Below are positions 63,262 through 64,000 of a DNA stretch of 64,000 bases, piece by piece (the first letter of the stretch is position 1; each line of letters begins with the position of its first letter). A program made the translations under genes and the position numbers. This stretch comes from Saksenaea vasiformis B4078 (taxonomy: Eukaryota > Mucoromycota > Mucoromycetes > Mucorales > Saksenaeaceae): the NCBI GenBank assembly GCA_000697055.1, contig JNDT01002335.1:124001-188000 (forward strand), given 5' to 3'. A model generated the notes under the pieces. The model worked only from the letters and a program-made list of their open reading frames with translations. It searched no databases and was not told the DNA's origin.

Positions 63262-64000
63262 ATGTTGACATCATCTTCCAAACCAGCCTCCAGCGTAGAT
63301 ATCAAGAACAAGAAAGTCAGCCAATTCACAGCTCCAACTCCTCAGAACACTCCAATTAACCCTGCTCCCATTACATCTAACTTTCGTCCTACTGTTTCCT
63401 CTATTTCTGAAGATATGGAATCTATCTCTACTCCAGGTGAATATATATACATAACACACACACCCTTAACGTCTGGAGCTAATATAAGTTATAAAAGGCG
63501 CAGCGGGTAAAGCGGGTTTAGGTGGTGCTCTTGCTGGAAACCCTGCTATTCTCAGTATGCTTCAAGGAAAACTAGGTTCTCTTGTCGGTCGATCTTCAGG
63601 TTATGTCGAATCCCTTCCAGCTTCCGTTCAACGTCGTATCAATGGTCTCAAGTATCTTCAAAAACAACATGCTGAACTGGAAGGAAAGTTCCAAGAAGAA
63701 GTCTTGGCACTCGAGAAGAAATACCTTGAACTCTATCGCCCTCTGTACAACAAGCGTGCTGAAGTCATTTCTGGTGATTATGAACCTACCGATGAAGAAG
63801 TAGCTATTGGTGAAAAGGTAGATGCTGAGGAAGAGGAGAACAAGCAAGAAAAAGAAAAACATGAAAAGAAAGAGGAAGATGAGGAACAAAATGCAAACAT
63901 CAAAGGTGTCCCCGAGTTCTGGTTGACGACTTTGAAAAACCATCCTCAAATTGGTGAAGCTATTGCAGAAACAGATGAGGGTGCTCTGAAGCATCTTGTT
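63262..64000 (+). CDS. NAP1: Nucleosome assembly protein NAP1, 5' part (partial)
   Basis: A histone H2A-H2B chaperone; only the first part is in the window. The N-terminus from ATG 63262 (MLTSSSKPASS) is a Ser/Pro-rich arm, then an intron (donor GTGAAT, about 63437-63496). After it, GLGGALAGNPAIL is followed by the dimerisation helix (INGLKYLQKQHAELEGKFQEEVLALEKKYLELYRPLYNKR) that marks the NAP family. An acidic Glu/Lys region follows, then GVPEFWLTTLKNH, typical of the start of the folded NAP domain. The reading frame is open at the end of the window. Confidence 0.93.

Overview
The window is nuclear DNA from an intron-dense early-diverging fungus, most likely a member of Mucoromycota (Mucorales-like). 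This is inferred from many short GT-AG introns (usually about 45-75 nt), A/T-rich spacers with long homopolymers, and the gene set. That set includes a full VWA8-type AAA ATPase, RAD23, ISWI, GYP1, a Ty3/Gypsy-type retroelement relic and a class II P450. No prokaryotic features, rRNA, confident tRNA or CRISPR array were found.

Layout. 0-5.1 kb: 3' end of the PP2A scaffold subunit (+), a WD40-repeat protein (+) and a HAD-family sugar-phosphate phosphatase (-). 5.9-8.6 kb: PMT2-type protein O-mannosyltransferase (-). 9.6-11.3 kb: TBC/RabGAP (-). 11.9-14.2 kb: a divergent pair, 3-ketodihydrosphingosine reductase (-) and GEP4-type phosphatidylglycerophosphatase (+), with starts only 83 bp apart. 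14.4-15.8 kb: unrecognised basic protein (-). 16.7-24.4 kb: VWA8 (-). 24.6-28.1 kb: NMA111 HtrA-like protease (-). 29.3-32.2 kb: accessory patch with a broken hypothetical ORF, an LTR-like promoter block with a tandem duplication, and a decayed gag/protease retroelement. 33.5-35.6 kb: cytochrome P450 (-). 37.2-37.5 kb: a second diverged copy of the LTR-like block. 38.9-40.9 kb: GYP1/TBC1D22 RabGAP (+). 41.7-42.8 kb: NRG1-like C2H2 repressor (-). 42.8-47.0 kb: gene-poor DNA. 47.0-51.5 kb: ISWI remodeller (+). 52.6-53.8 kb: Rab5/Ypt5 GTPase (-). 55.7-56.7 kb: conserved protein of unknown function (+). 56.8-58.5 kb: UBA3 NEDD8 E1 subunit (-). 58.8-59.5 kb: NXT1/p15-like mRNA export factor (-). 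61.1-62.8 kb: RAD23 (+). 63.3 kb to the end: NAP1 (+, cut by the window).

The genes are mostly housekeeping and do not form one pathway. Loose themes are endomembrane traffic (two RabGAPs and Rab5), membrane lipids (KDSR, GEP4), ubiquitin-type signalling (UBA3, RAD23) and chromatin (ISWI, NAP1). Splice models were built by hand from frame, GT/AG sites and family similarity, so most exon edges are probable rather than proven. I found no convincing undescribed multi-gene system. The best leads are the two conserved unknown genes, the retroelement/LTR-like patch, two genes whose C-terminus depends on a last short intron, and a GC-AG intron in RAD23.
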